This document shows, piece by piece, positions 1 through 10,911 of a DNA stretch of 64,000 bases. The stretch lies in NCBI RefSeq assembly GCF_001625195.1, contig NC_054390.1, forward strand, positions 5,863,222 to 5,927,221, given 5' to 3'. Origin of the DNA: Drechmeria coniospora (Eukaryota > Ascomycota > Sordariomycetes > Hypocreales > Ophiocordycipitaceae). Positions within the stretch are counted from its first letter, which is position 1. Every line of letters starts with the position of its first letter. The position numbers and the translations under genes were made by a program. The notes beneath the pieces are model-generated. The model saw only the letters and a program-made list of their open reading frames with translations, was not told the origin of the DNA and did not search any database.

Positions 1-116
1 CCGGGCCACGAGGTTCGCCCAGCCCTGGCTCATCCCAATGATGGTTACGTAAAACCAAGAGCAGAGACGCAAGATAGGACACCGCTGACACGGAGATGCG
101 ACATAGTTCCAGAGGT

Positions 117-866
117 TCAAACGTCGGCTCCCATATATTGCGGAACATCTCCATTTGTGACTTGGCGAACAAAGTCGGGATCGGGGCCGAACATCATGAC
201 GTGAAAGTGCTCGACCAAGTCGATGGACCTGAGGGCTGACCAATTTTTGAACCATACCACCTGTGCAAGTCAGCACATCCCTCTTCTCGAGGGGTGTCGC
301 TCGTATCGGGAAACACCAAAGTGGTTCGGTACCTGGTTCGGGGGCACGCGTTGCCGAAACGTCGTCGTGACAAAGGCCTCGATTATGACGCGCGCCGCAT
401 CCGTAAGCTCGCCATTCTCGCCATCGGACTCGAGCGCAAACTTGGTCCAGACGACGAGGTGAACGATGTTTGGGTCCAGGCCGTAGGGCCAGTCGTTGTA
501 GATGATTCGAATGTCGTCGGGGAACTGGAACGGCCTGCCCCGTGGTCGGACCGGTTGGGTCCAGCCGAGACGCTCGCGGAGGATGAAGTCTTGGACGGAG
601 CCATGCTCGCGGCCAAGGCGGTAGGTGTACGCCTTGTACCGCCGCAGCTGCGACGGCGCGCGCTGGAACAAATCGAGACGGTTGGACGAGACGAGGGCGC
701 AGACCTCGGACCACGAGCTCGGAGCGTAGGCCGAGTCGGGCGTACCGATGATGCGCCGGTCCTTGTCGCTGAGGTTGAGGAGAAAGGGCGGGCAGTCTGT
801 CGTCTTGTCCCCTTCGGAGACGTTATACTGCCAGTACGGGACGTGGTCTGGCGGGCCCAGGTCCAT
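117..866 (-). CDS. DUF3605 protein (N-acetylglucosamine-induced protein 1 type)
   Basis: Two exons (866-315 and 260-117) joined across a 54-nt intron give 231 residues. The reading frame has the family hallmarks: an N-terminal PYW motif, a central [12 protein letters not shown] stretch, a [14 protein letters not shown] block, an IIYNDWPYG block and a C-terminal [13 protein letters not shown] block. These are the conserved segments of the fungal DUF3605 family, often annotated as N-acetylglucosamine-induced protein 1; the biochemical role of the family is unknown to me. The intron was placed so that the second exon restores the conserved WFKNW and VEHFHV blocks; its donor is an unusual GTTTCC but the acceptor is a normal CACAG with an upstream GCTGAC branch site. 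The ATG at 866 is the first methionine of the open frame. No signal peptide or membrane segment is evident, so it is probably soluble. The gene stands alone at the left edge of the window. Confidence 0.85.
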
Positions 867-872
867 TCCCAA

Positions 873-2460
873 CGATCAGGTGCCTACGACCTTGCGGCCG
901 GTACCTGGTGCTAGGATTACTACCACCCTCCCTCGGCAGGGATAGAATACGAGACGATTGGTGTCGCGAGAGAAATCAGCCGCACCAAGAACGCACATTC
1001 CGCCCGACAGGGTGTGTAGGACGGATGGGACGGTCTGATCAATCGCCGTGGGCACTGGCTGTGAGTCCCTCGGGATTATTATCAAGACAGCATCCACATC
1101 CCATCGTGTGGCGCTCACATCACGTGGCCGGCCACATGCACAGGCACTAATTACTATAGACAGTTGTTGCAAATCCTTGATCGATTCGACATGGCGCATC
1201 GAAGGGGTCGCAGATATATATGCATGTACGAAGCGAAGTTCAAGCGAACAATGAGCTGAATGGGACTTGGGAAATGTGTTTGCGATGCGAGGGCAGTGGA
1301 TAAGATGTTGGCATCAACCGCTACGACCAGTACATGCACAGATACAAGTACGTGCCTGAAATCAACCCGTAAACACACAGAGGCAACATGTACGCACAAG
1401 TAATACCTTCTACTTGCCTGCATAATGTACTAGGCATGCACATGCATGTCCTCCATCTACGTGGTACGAGAGCATACGTACTGCGTACTTGGTAGCACTT
1501 CATACCGACCTAGTACGTAGGTATGGTATGTCGGGACTTGCCTCGTACATGAGCCTGCGAGTAGGCGCCCATACTTGCTGGCAAGTTTCCTAGACGAGTG
1601 GAAGCGGAACGCCGGCCTCCAGGACTGGGTTTGGCATGTTCGAAGATGCCCCGCCGACACCATCTTGCCATGAGTATTTCCCTACCGGCCAGACCCTCAT
1701 TCACGTCTTTGAGTCGGGTACTGGACGAGTTGGGGTAGCTAGGTAGGTCGCCGTTCGAGAGGTAGGTTTTGCTGCGAACAGCACTTCTGATTGGACGGGC
1801 TATCATGCAGAAGCGGAGAGGCGCTGCGAGAAGTCATGCGTCTGCATGGGCGAGACGGCGGCGACGATGCACGGCATTTTGCCCATCGTGATTACGTTTG
1901 TTGTCGTTGCGCAATTTGAGTCATCATTCCCGGCACAACGGGTTGGCAGTTAAAAATACTGTACATACTCAGTAAGTACTTACATATATACTTACTGTAC
2001 ATACTCCGTACATACTGCACATACTTACTGTACATACGTAAGTCCTGTACACATGTACTCCGTACTTAAGTACATGTCCACGCGATGTAGAGAACTTGTC
2101 ATGTACTTACATGTACATACAATACAGTACCTGTCACAATGTCAGGTGGAGGCGGGATAACGGCAAAGGAGGAGATGTCGCTTGCGTGGGAACCTCACCC
2201 ATCTGCATTCGTGCCGTTTTTTTTGTTTGGCGAAACAGGACTATATCGTACCGCAGAAATTCGACACTACTGCGCAAAGATATCCCCCCCTCCCCCCATT
2301 ATTCTTATAAAACAATGGGTGCAACTACGGCGTACTGAACGATATACCTCGCTGAATTTCTGCCCATCCAGTCGTCATGCTCTGTGCCTGCCCCTGGCCA
2401 GCATTGTCTTGACGTCAAGAAGCTACCCCGCAGCAGGCTGACCGCTTAATCGACTGGATA
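873..2460. other. Intergenic, GTAC-rich, no gene seen
   Basis: No open frame here looks like a protein family. From about 1320 onward the DNA is dominated by short alternating tracts built on TAC, GTAC and CATG, such as tandem CTTACTGTACATAC-like runs at 1960-2110. Copies of TACTCCGTA occur near 2013 and 2053. The first ~300 bases probably hold the promoter of the leftward DUF3605 gene. Homopolymer runs (T at 2217-2226, C at 2286-2297) are present. Confidence 0.6.
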
Positions 2461-2930
2461 TTACGGAGTAATAGTACGGAGTACGCAGTACAAACTACTC
2501 CGTACAGTACGGTCCATTGCCCGAGGCCCGCGCATTTCGTTGCTGGATTCGATTCCCACCCTGCCCTGCACTAATACCATCAACCCCTCCCTTCCTCCCT
2601 CTCCGCCCAACAAGAGCTGGGAATGTAAGTACTCCGTACATGTACCCGGTACTCCGTCTAAGTACGTACAGTATAGTATAATCTTATGTGCAGTAAGTAA
2701 GTATGTACTTGTAGAATGGCACCAACCTATTATTATCGTGCATCCTAATCCCGCTCTCCACGAGTGCTCCTTAACCCTCTCGTGTCTCTTCTGCATTCTG
2801 CTTCTGCTCTTCCTCAATCCCTCAACAGCGTCGCCACCCTCAGCATTGACGACTCGCTGCGACGCCTCGAACTGCCGACCTTTGCATCCCCCCTTCGACC
2901 CGAGCGAACGACTCGCAGCTACTCCGTACA
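2461..2930 (+). promoter_or_regulatory. UGP1 upstream region and leader
   Basis: This stretch precedes the UGP1 start codon. It opens with clustered TACGGAGTA/TACTCCGTA copies (2461-2515, 2630-2660), then becomes strongly pyrimidine-rich (2745-2900), the usual look of a core promoter and 5' leader in highly expressed fungal genes. One more ACTCCGTAC copy ends only two bases before the ATG. No clear TATA box was identified. Confidence 0.4.
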
Positions 2931-5234
2931 ATGGCCGGCATCAAGAGTGCCCTCCCCGCTCACCTCAAGCCCGCTGTCGGGGACGACAATGGTTTTGAGA
3001 AGCGTCACCATGGCAAATCTCGCAGTCACATGGCAAGTCACCCACGGCTCGTTTTCTGCACTCCGTCCAGCCCAGTCACTGTTTGCTCTCCCTTGCATGC
3101 ATGCATGCATGTTTCTTGCCCGTTTGCCCTTATTTCGTGGCAAACGACCGACTCGACGACGATGCCATCCCCTGTTTGCTACTGCAACCTCACCACCCCG
3201 GCGGATGGCCAAGAGCTCCTCGTCCAACCTTGTCACTCGCACCGCTCGCTCGCTCGCTCGCCCGCCCGTCCTGCCGTCGCTGTGCATCAACGGTACCCGG
3301 CCCCGAGGTGCCCCATCGTTCGGTACCGTCCATGTGCAAACCGCGATCCCGTCGCAAGCCACTCACTGCCGACTGCTTGGTGGACGCAACCGAACGACCG
3401 CCCTATCCCGTGCTCCAAGCTACACTCTTGACCCGGGGCATATATTGTGAGCTTCGGGGCGTGGTCGCGAAGCCTGCAGCTTTCGCCGACTTGGCACGCC
3501 GGCTCGACCACTGTCGACTTCCCTCTTCGACGACAACGGCCTCGCGCGCACTCCGTCCTGTTGCCCGCTTGTCGTGCAGACGCAGATGGCGGTCATGAGT
3601 CCCGAACGAAAGCTAACAGGGCAAGTACAGGCCTTTGAGAACACGTCGACCAACGTCGCCGCCGCGCAGATGCGCAACTCTCTGACCAACATTGCCGAGA
3701 CCGTTCGGGACCCCCAGCAGAAGAAGGTTTGTCGGCGCGCTCTCCCCCTCGGCTCTATCGGTGGCCAGGATGGCATAACTCGCTGACGCTCGTGGCCTCA
3801 AGCTTTTCGAGACGGAAATGGACAATTTTTTTGCCCTCTTCCGCCGCTACCTCAACGACAAGGCCAAGGGCAACGCCGTGTGAGAATGCTCGGCTTCGCA
3901 GGTCCCGAACCAAACCAACCGTTATGCTGACCATGGCATGCAGCAACTGGGACCGTATCGCGCCGCCCGCTCATGGCCAGGTGGTCGACTACGAGGATCT
4001 CGCCAATTCCGAATCCGTCAACTTTCTCAGCAAGCTTGCCGTCCTCAAGCTCAACGGCGGCCTCGGCACCTCGATGGGCTGCGTCGGCCCCAAGTCGGTC
4101 ATCGAGGTTCGCGACGGCATGTCCTTCCTCGACCTCTCGGTCCGACAGATCGAATTCCTCAACCGCACATACGACGTCAACGTTCCCTTCATCCTCATGA
4201 ACTCGTTCAACACCAACGACGACACGGCCGCCATCATTAAAAAGTACGAAGGCCACAACGTCGACATACTCACCTTCAACCAGTCCCGGTATCCTCGAAT
4301 CTACAGGGACTCGCTGCTCCCCGTCCCCAAGGACTTCGAGTCCTCCATCAGCGAGTGGTACCCTCCGGGCCACGGCGACGTGTTCGAGTCCCTCTACAAC
4401 TCGGGCATCCTCGACAAGCTTCTCGAGCGAGGCATCGAGATCATCTTTCTCTCCAACGTCGACAACCTGGGCGCCGTCGTCGACCTGCGCATCCTGCAGC
4501 ACATGGTCGAGACCAAGGCCGAGTACATCATGGAGCTGACCAACAAGACCAAGGCCGACGTCAAGGGCGGCACCATCATCGACTACGAAGGCTCCGTCCG
4601 GCTGCTGGAGATTGCCCAGGTGCCCAAGGAGCACGTCAACGAGTTCAAGTCGATCAAGAAGTTCAAGTACTTCAACACCAACAACATCTGGCTCAACCTC
4701 AAGGCCATCAAGCGCGTCGTCGAGAACGACGAGCTCGAGATGGAGATCATCCCCAACGGCAAGACCATCCCCGGCGACAAGAAGGGCGAGTCGGACATTT
4801 CCATCATCCAGCTCGAGACGGCCGTGGGCGCCGCCATCCGCCACTTCAACAACGCCCACGGCGTCAACGTGCCCCGTCGCCGCTTCCTCCCCGTCAAGAC
4901 GTGCTCGGACCTGATGCTCGTCAAGTCGGACCTGTACACGCTGAAGCACGGCCAGCTCCAGATGAGCGCCGCCCGCTTCGGCGACGCGCCGCTCATCAAG
5001 CTCGGCAGCGACTTTAAGAAGGTGTCGGACTTCCAGAAGCGCATCCCTTCCATCCCCAAAGTCCTCGAGCTGGACCACCTGACCATTACCGGCGCCGTCA
5101 ACCTTGGCCGCGGCGTCACGCTCAAAGGCACCGTCATCATCGTCGCGACCGAGGGCAGCACCATCGACGTCCCCCCGGGCTCCATCTTGGAAAACGTCGT
5201 CGTGCAAGGTAGCTTGCGCTTGCTGGAGCACTAG
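2931..5234 (+). CDS. UGP1: UTP-glucose-1-phosphate uridylyltransferase
   Basis: Makes UDP-glucose from UTP and glucose-1-phosphate in the cytosol, the sugar donor for cell-wall glucan, glycogen and trehalose. Four exons (2931-3032, 3631-3726, 3803-3879, 3944-5234) give 521 residues, normal for fungal UGPases. The nucleotide-binding signature [11 protein letters not shown] lies at residues 127-137, followed by [11 protein letters not shown]; the C-terminal third is the left-handed beta-helix with [12 protein letters not shown]. The start is the family N-terminus ending in KSRSHM. Intron 1 (598 nt) begins GCAAGT instead of GT; this GC donor is required to join the conserved SHM and AFENTS segments, and no GT alternative keeps the frame. 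An ATG inside that intron (3589) is also in frame with exon 2, allowing a second N-terminus. Strongly C-biased third positions fit high expression. Identity is near certain; only the first exon is inferred. Confidence 0.96.
3033..3630 (+). other. Long GC-AG intron of UGP1
   Basis: A 598-nt intron with donor GCAAGT and acceptor GTACAG, far longer than the other UGP1 introns (76 and 64 nt). It holds low-complexity runs, including GCATGC repeats around 3095-3110 and CTCG repeats around 3240-3265, and a pyrimidine-rich 3' half resembling a promoter. Its last ~57 bases form an open frame, starting at ATG 3574, that continues into exon 2. Confidence 0.7.
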
Positions 5235-6019
5235 CATCGTTCGTGACGGGCGCGTGGGGGCCGTGTGAAATGGAAACATGATCTGTCTGTGTTTGGGCTG
5301 GGCGGGCGGAACCGTTGTGTTGTCATACCTAATAGTGCCTGCAGCATGCAGAGAAGGGGTGGATGGGCCGAGCAAACCGGACTCGTACCCGCCATGGTTT
5401 TTGTTTTATCACTGAGTTGGTGGCGAAGGATGATTTCCTGGCGCAAGAGTGTGTTCTGGAGTATTAGTTGATGCCAATCCGAGCGCACGACATCGCAATG
5501 GCCTCGGCCCTCGCCGCGCATGCTGACGTGGCAGTCACGGGGAGAAAGTAAACGAGCCTACGGGACGAAGATGCGAGACAGAAAATATCTCTTGCAGCTT
5601 GCGGCACAGTTTCAACACGGCAGCAGCACTAGGTAGCATGCAGTGGCACGCCGAATACTTATTCCCCTGTGGTCCACTCGCTGCTTGGCGCTGGAAAGTC
5701 TGTACTATGACTGCGGCGGGTGCGGAGCCATGCTGACGAATGCCGGAGCATCCCTCACCACGCATGCAGAAGCGTATCCTGAGAGGCCGTTAAATTGCTC
5801 GGAAGGCGAGGAGGAATTTGTGTAGTATATGTATCAATGCGTCCCTCTATAGGCAATATCAAGTGCACATGGAGCCGCCTCGTTGCCGCGCTCCTGATGG
5901 GGACCAGTCGGACGATGGTGTACAAGCAGTTGCCTGTCGATCAACCATGATACATAAGTATACTTGCTAGGGTCCGGGGTTTTCCAAACCATCCAACGCT
6001 CTGCAAGAATACAATGTAA
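5235..6019. other. Intergenic 3' of UGP1, no gene seen
   Basis: Contains the UGP1 3' untranslated region at its left end and otherwise unremarkable mixed sequence. No open frame resembles a known protein on either strand, and palindromic GTAC motifs are still sparse here. Confidence 0.5.
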
Positions 6020-9000
6020 TTACTACTTGTATGCTCCGTACATGCACGGACAGTGATGGAATTCTACAGCATATCCGACCATGAGCCGACTAAATGCGGT
6101 TCGGTTCGTGGCGCAACGCGTTGGGAAAGCAAAGTCCAGACATGATGACGGATTGCAGTGCGTGTATCCAATACGTACTCGCATGCAATGCAGCACTGCC
6201 GATCAATGGCTGGGTACGGATTCGTGGAAAGGGACGTCATCACGACTAGTTACTGTACATGCACATGCACATACTGTATTACTTACAGTCCCTCCGTAAG
6301 TAGACCCGTAAGTACGGAGTACAGTAAGTACTGTAGAGTATCCATTGCATGCACGAATCGAACTGCAAATTATGGATCCATGGACCGCCAGCCTTTCGAG
6401 ATATGATCAAGGATGAAGTGGACTTCACAACAGGCTGACTGGGTCATCGCCTGCTTGGTTGCCTGGCCATGTATGCCAATTTAAGTACAGTACTTACACA
6501 ACAACCTCGGGCAGTAACGCTTGCAAGTATTACCTGCAGGGATTACGTACGTACCATCTCCTTCATACCCTACGCCGCAGAGGGAGAAGCCACAAGTGCT
6601 CGGGTTTGGCTGGTGTGCGGCGGCGACCATCATCCGCGCCATGTCTGCGTCATCTGATGACCATGGCCACTGGTTGACAAGCGACCAAGTGGCTGAGTCG
6701 ATGGTGGCAGACGTGGTGAATGTGGCGATGATGCCATCTACATGTGCTTGTGTGGCTATGGGTACAGTACTCGTACGTGTGCAGGCAACGCGTGCAGTGT
6801 TCCTGCTACAACTGCGCGTGTCGGCTGCTCGACATGTAAGTAAGTATTACAATTTCCTGTCCTCCGTACATGTACTTGTGCTTTAGATTGATCCTGTGCT
6901 GGTACAACTACGTGGACGACAGGTACTCGTTGCCTGCGGAGGATTGGAGCTTGCATCATCAATGTACATGTAGTGAGTTGTACGGAGCATGGAGTGCGGA
7001 GTACTGTACATGTTTCGGAACATTTCTCATGTACAGTACTTCGTAACACCTGGCTAGTCCCACAAACACATTGGCCAGTGGTGATGGCACAGCCCACGAC
7101 TCCTTCCGCCTGCTACCGGGTGCGGAAGGCGCTCATAATGTGCCGAAAATACAACGAAGACTGCTCAGCACAGTACGGGGCACAATGAGTTCCGCTCTGA
7201 TACATGGAGATCGCGCGGCACACTATTGCTTGTACTCCGTACTCCGTACAATACAATCGTGGTAATTCATAGTGTTTATGCATTAATCGGCAGAGTTTCA
7301 CAGCCCCCACAAGTCTACTCATGAATCTGAATTGATTGGACTTTGCGCCACGCCACCTACGAACACCTGCTTACGGCGCGTGTGCGCGAAGAATCTGTAC
7401 GAGATACCACAGGTACAGCACGGAGCATGTACTCCGTACAAGCAAGCACTACCTGTACATGTACAGTAAGTACGTAACATGTACAGTAGGTGTACTGTAC
7501 AGTAAGCAAGTACAGTACAGTACTCATGGCAGCTCTCAGGGGCTCTCCTCAACTAGTCTCCCATTCGAGGGACGCGATACGAGCACGACCCGTACCGGTA
7601 AGGACATGTGCGAATGCTTGCCAGTGCTGAGCCTGCCTGCATGTGCGCCCCAGCCCCCAAGAGCAACGTTGGATATGCCTTGTACAACTAGTGCGCGAGC
7701 TCGCGCTTGTAGAGCAGCATGAACAAGTACAGTAGGTGCAACCATACATTTTTGCACAGTTGGTACGTACTTGCAACCAAAGCACTTCGCAAGTGTTCTC
7801 GTATTGAACGGCTACGAGTGCTCCGAGGCATGTGACTTCTGATCGAACTCCGCGCCCGTTTTGGTACACGCTACTCCGGACATGGCACGCTGCATGTATA
7901 GTGATGATGGCAAGTTTCCACTGCTAGCGCACTTGCCTTGTAACCAGTTTCAGTGGTACAGGACTTGTACAACCACAAACGCTTACACCGTACAAGTACA
8001 TGCCAGTACACCAAGAACCCTCTTGGAGGGATCAAGTGAGCAAAGCGACTCCGTACCTCTTGGCACTTCCGCACATGGCACATCAAGTGCAGCAAGTACT
8101 CCGTACATGTACTCAGGAAAAGGGGAGGTGTGATGGAACCGTAAACAACCAAGGCCCTAGCGCCCCTGGTTCCCCTGACGCTGTGGGTCCAAGTCATGAC
8201 TAGCAACCACTAGGCAAGTAGGTACGTCGGGATTGTTTTGCACAAACATGCGGTAGCATGCTACTAGCTTGTGTCGGATGTAGCAATACGGAGTACCTGC
8301 GTGTGTGAGCGACAGTACTCCGTACTTGTGCCGGTCGTGTGTGCCGCCCAGTCTGGTTGGGCCCGTGTTCGTGGCTTCATCTAGAGAATGATTCTTCTCG
8401 GGGGTGCTCGTGGTGCCAAACGAGCACTAGCAAACGGGGCTGCGGTTTGGCTCACGGCTCCTGGAAGCGAAGAACAGAGCGCCTGGTTTCGTGGCCTAAC
8501 ACGATTTGTTTGCCACTATTACGGAGTACGGAGTACCGCGTTGGCCTCTCCCTTCCAAGTACCTAGGTACTTACGTACAGTAAGTACACAGCCCACGATC
8601 GGACCAGTCGCTGCCAGCACTCGTCAAGTGGTTCAAGTGTTGCCGTAAGTACCGTTGGTGTGCGGAGCACTGTACTTAAGTGCCTACAGTACTTACGTGT
8701 ACTTGTTCTTGTGCTGCTAGCTAGCAAGTACAGTACCAACTAAAGTACTGCACAGCTACGGCAAGTAACTGCGTCCACGTACATGTACCTACACCTACAG
8801 TACAAGTACGGCGTGCATGAAAAGTGCATGTACAAGTGAAAAGGTACTTACTCCGCGCAGGTACGCCGGCATGTACAGGCATGTGCGAGTACTTGTACGT
8901 AAACAGATGCAGAGCGCCGCCGAGTCGACTGGTCTCGCGTCGACCTGTCCGAGTCGCCCAACCAGAGCCGACGGGAAGGGCGCGCGCAGGGGCGGTCTCA

Positions 9001-9540
9001 CCAGAGCAGGCTTTGTTTTGAACGCTCGGCTGGCCGGCGCGTGCTAGGTCGCCAGCGCAACTGAGGTGTCTCTAGAATCGCCACTGGTGGTTCAGTTGCC
9101 CCCCCAAAGAATGTCTAGCGTGTTGTTGGGCGGGCCCGGGGCAGCCTTAGTGGCCAAGGAATGTGGACATCGCCGCTAGGCCGGCGTGCGTGATTGAGAT
9201 TGCTCGGCGCCCCATCTCGTCGAAATCCACATTTCCACCACGCTCGCTTGTACTAGTGCGGCTAGTGCGGGCATCTGGGTAGTACGAGGTCGCAAGTATG
9301 TAAACGTACCCGCACTGGTGCGGGTATGCGTGGCCGTGGTGCGTGCGCCCAGCAATGACTGCTGCGCACCCGATTTGCAGTCCACGTACTTACGGAGGAG
9401 TGCTGCACACCTGCAGGTACGGTACACTCGTGGCAACACCTGCGGTATTACCTGCCCCTACTCCGTGCCCCGTACAAGCAATACTCAATACTGTACTGTA
9501 TAGTACTTGCAGTGCTGGCTTATAAGTACGTACTTGCTTG
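6020..9540. repeat. 3.5 kb island of dispersed GTAC palindromes
   Basis: The longest stretch of its kind in the window. It is packed with short self-complementary words: GTACTCCGTAC and its relatives near 6311, 6980, 7231, 7431, 8098, 8290, 8314 and 8520, plus CATGTAC, GTACAGTAAGTAC and TACTTGC variants between them. Examples of dense runs are 7420-7525 and 8555-8885. Open frames inside it are short and of odd composition, so I see no gene. I recognise no transposase, terminal repeat or target-site duplication that would make it a classical transposon. Confidence 0.6.
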
Positions 9541-10158
9541 CGCTCGTCGTAATCCGTACCCTCATTTCCCTGCGCCAGCCTTTAATTACTTAACCCCTCC
9601 CACTTCCCTCTCCCCTTTCTCGCATCGGACATCCGTCAACATCCCTCATTCGTTTTGCAAAACCTGACCAACTACCAGTCGCTATCCAGTGCAAACTTGA
9701 CCGCGGTACCTTCTGCACATCATGTGAGTCGGCCTCCGAGAACTGGCCTCCCCGTCTGCTGTTTTCTTTTTCGTCGGCGGCGAGTGCCCCTGGCAACGCC
9801 CAAGCGTCCATTTTCCCACCCTTGGAAAAATTGCACACGTACCGCACAAAATTTGGTGGCACGCAGTACACGTTCAGGCAGGGAGGAAATGGCGCCGGCA
9901 CTGCGGCTTGAGTGGACGGCAAGCCAGGGGCTGGATTTGATTGCTCATTTCCTGCCTCCGTCGCTGTTCCCACCCGTCTCGCTCCTCGCCTCTCCTCTCC
10001 CCTGCTGCCCGTCTCACCTTGCCCTTCCTTCCCTGCCACCGCCCCGACGCGCGCACCCTACCCGACGGCCCCCGAGATTCTTGAATAAGAGATTGACGTT
10101 TTCCCCGCCGTCAGCAACCAAGCTCGACATCTTAGTTTCCAACCCAACCACAATCAAA
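9541..10158 (+). promoter_or_regulatory. Upstream region of the GPI-protein gene, with possible 5'-UTR intron
   Basis: Pyrimidine-rich leader sequence (9575-9660 and 9950-10150) ahead of the start codon at 10159. A perfect GTGAGT donor at 9724 and a CTTAG acceptor ending at 10135 could bound a ~410-nt intron in the untranslated leader; this is a guess from splice motifs only. Confidence 0.35.
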
Positions 10159-10911
10159 ATGAAGTCGTCACTCATCGCCATCTCGGCCCTCGCCTCTGGG
10201 GCTCTTGCCATGCCCAGGCTCCTCAACATCAACTACAATGTCCAGGAGGGCAAGCCTTTCACCCTCGAGTACAGTGGTTGCGCGGACGATTGCACAATCA
10301 GCATCGTCAACGGCCCCAGCGACAACCTCAAGGTTGTGAAGGTTTTGACTCGTTCGTTGCCCTCGTGTCCGATTGACCCTCGACGCCGAGCGCTGACGCG
10401 AGGCCCATCTAGCATCCGCCTCTGGCACCTCGTACACCTTCACTCCTTCGGGCCTCCCCTCCGACACATACGCCATCAAGATCGCCGACAACAAGACCCC
10501 TGATCAGATCAATTACAGCATTCAGTTCAGCTACCAAGGCACCGGATCTGCCTCGGCTTCCACCAGCTCTGGCGTGACTACCACCTCCAGCCCGTCTCAA
10601 ACCACCACCAACCTGGCGTCCACTACCACTGGTACCGAGACCGGCTCGGCCACCAACACCCCTTACACCAGCCGTATCATGTCCTCCAACTCTACTATGA
10701 CCTCGCACTCGTCGAAGCCCGCCACCAAGACCCGTATGTGTCCCAATCGGCAGAGCGAAGCCCAAGCTAACACTGTACCGCAGGCGTCGCTACTGGTTCC
10801 AACGCGAACATCACACCATCCACGGTTCCCAACCAGAACGCCGCTGGCCGTGCCTCGTCCCAGATGGCCCTCGTCGCCGGTGTCATTGCCGCCCTGGCCT
10901 ACTTCAACTAA
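10159..10911 (+). CDS. Secreted GPI-anchored Kre9/Knh1-like cell-wall protein
   Basis: Three exons (10159-10351, 10413-10733, 10784-10911) give 213 residues. Residues 1-17 are a clear signal peptide ending in SGALA. Next comes a compact beta-rich domain with the pattern NVQEGKPFTLEYSGC...CTISIVNGPSDNL and SASGTSYTFTPSGLPSDTYAIKI, the layout of the Kre9/Knh1 N-terminal family (Ser-Thr-rich GPI-anchored membrane family). A Ser/Thr-rich, probably O-glycosylated linker follows, and the protein ends in a hydrophobic GPI-attachment tail (SSQMALVAGVIAALAYFN). It should sit at the plasma membrane or in the wall. The second intron has a GTATGT donor; the first uses a weak GTTCGT donor, and a GTCCGA 15 bases later is an alternative, so residues around 65-70 are uncertain. 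Exact function within the family is unknown. Confidence 0.82.

Noticed and set aside
3852..5375. A 507-residue open frame on the minus strand over UGP1
   Set aside because: It is antisense to UGP1 exons, is extremely rich in Asp, Val and Leu as expected of the complement of C-ending codons, and has no family resemblance.
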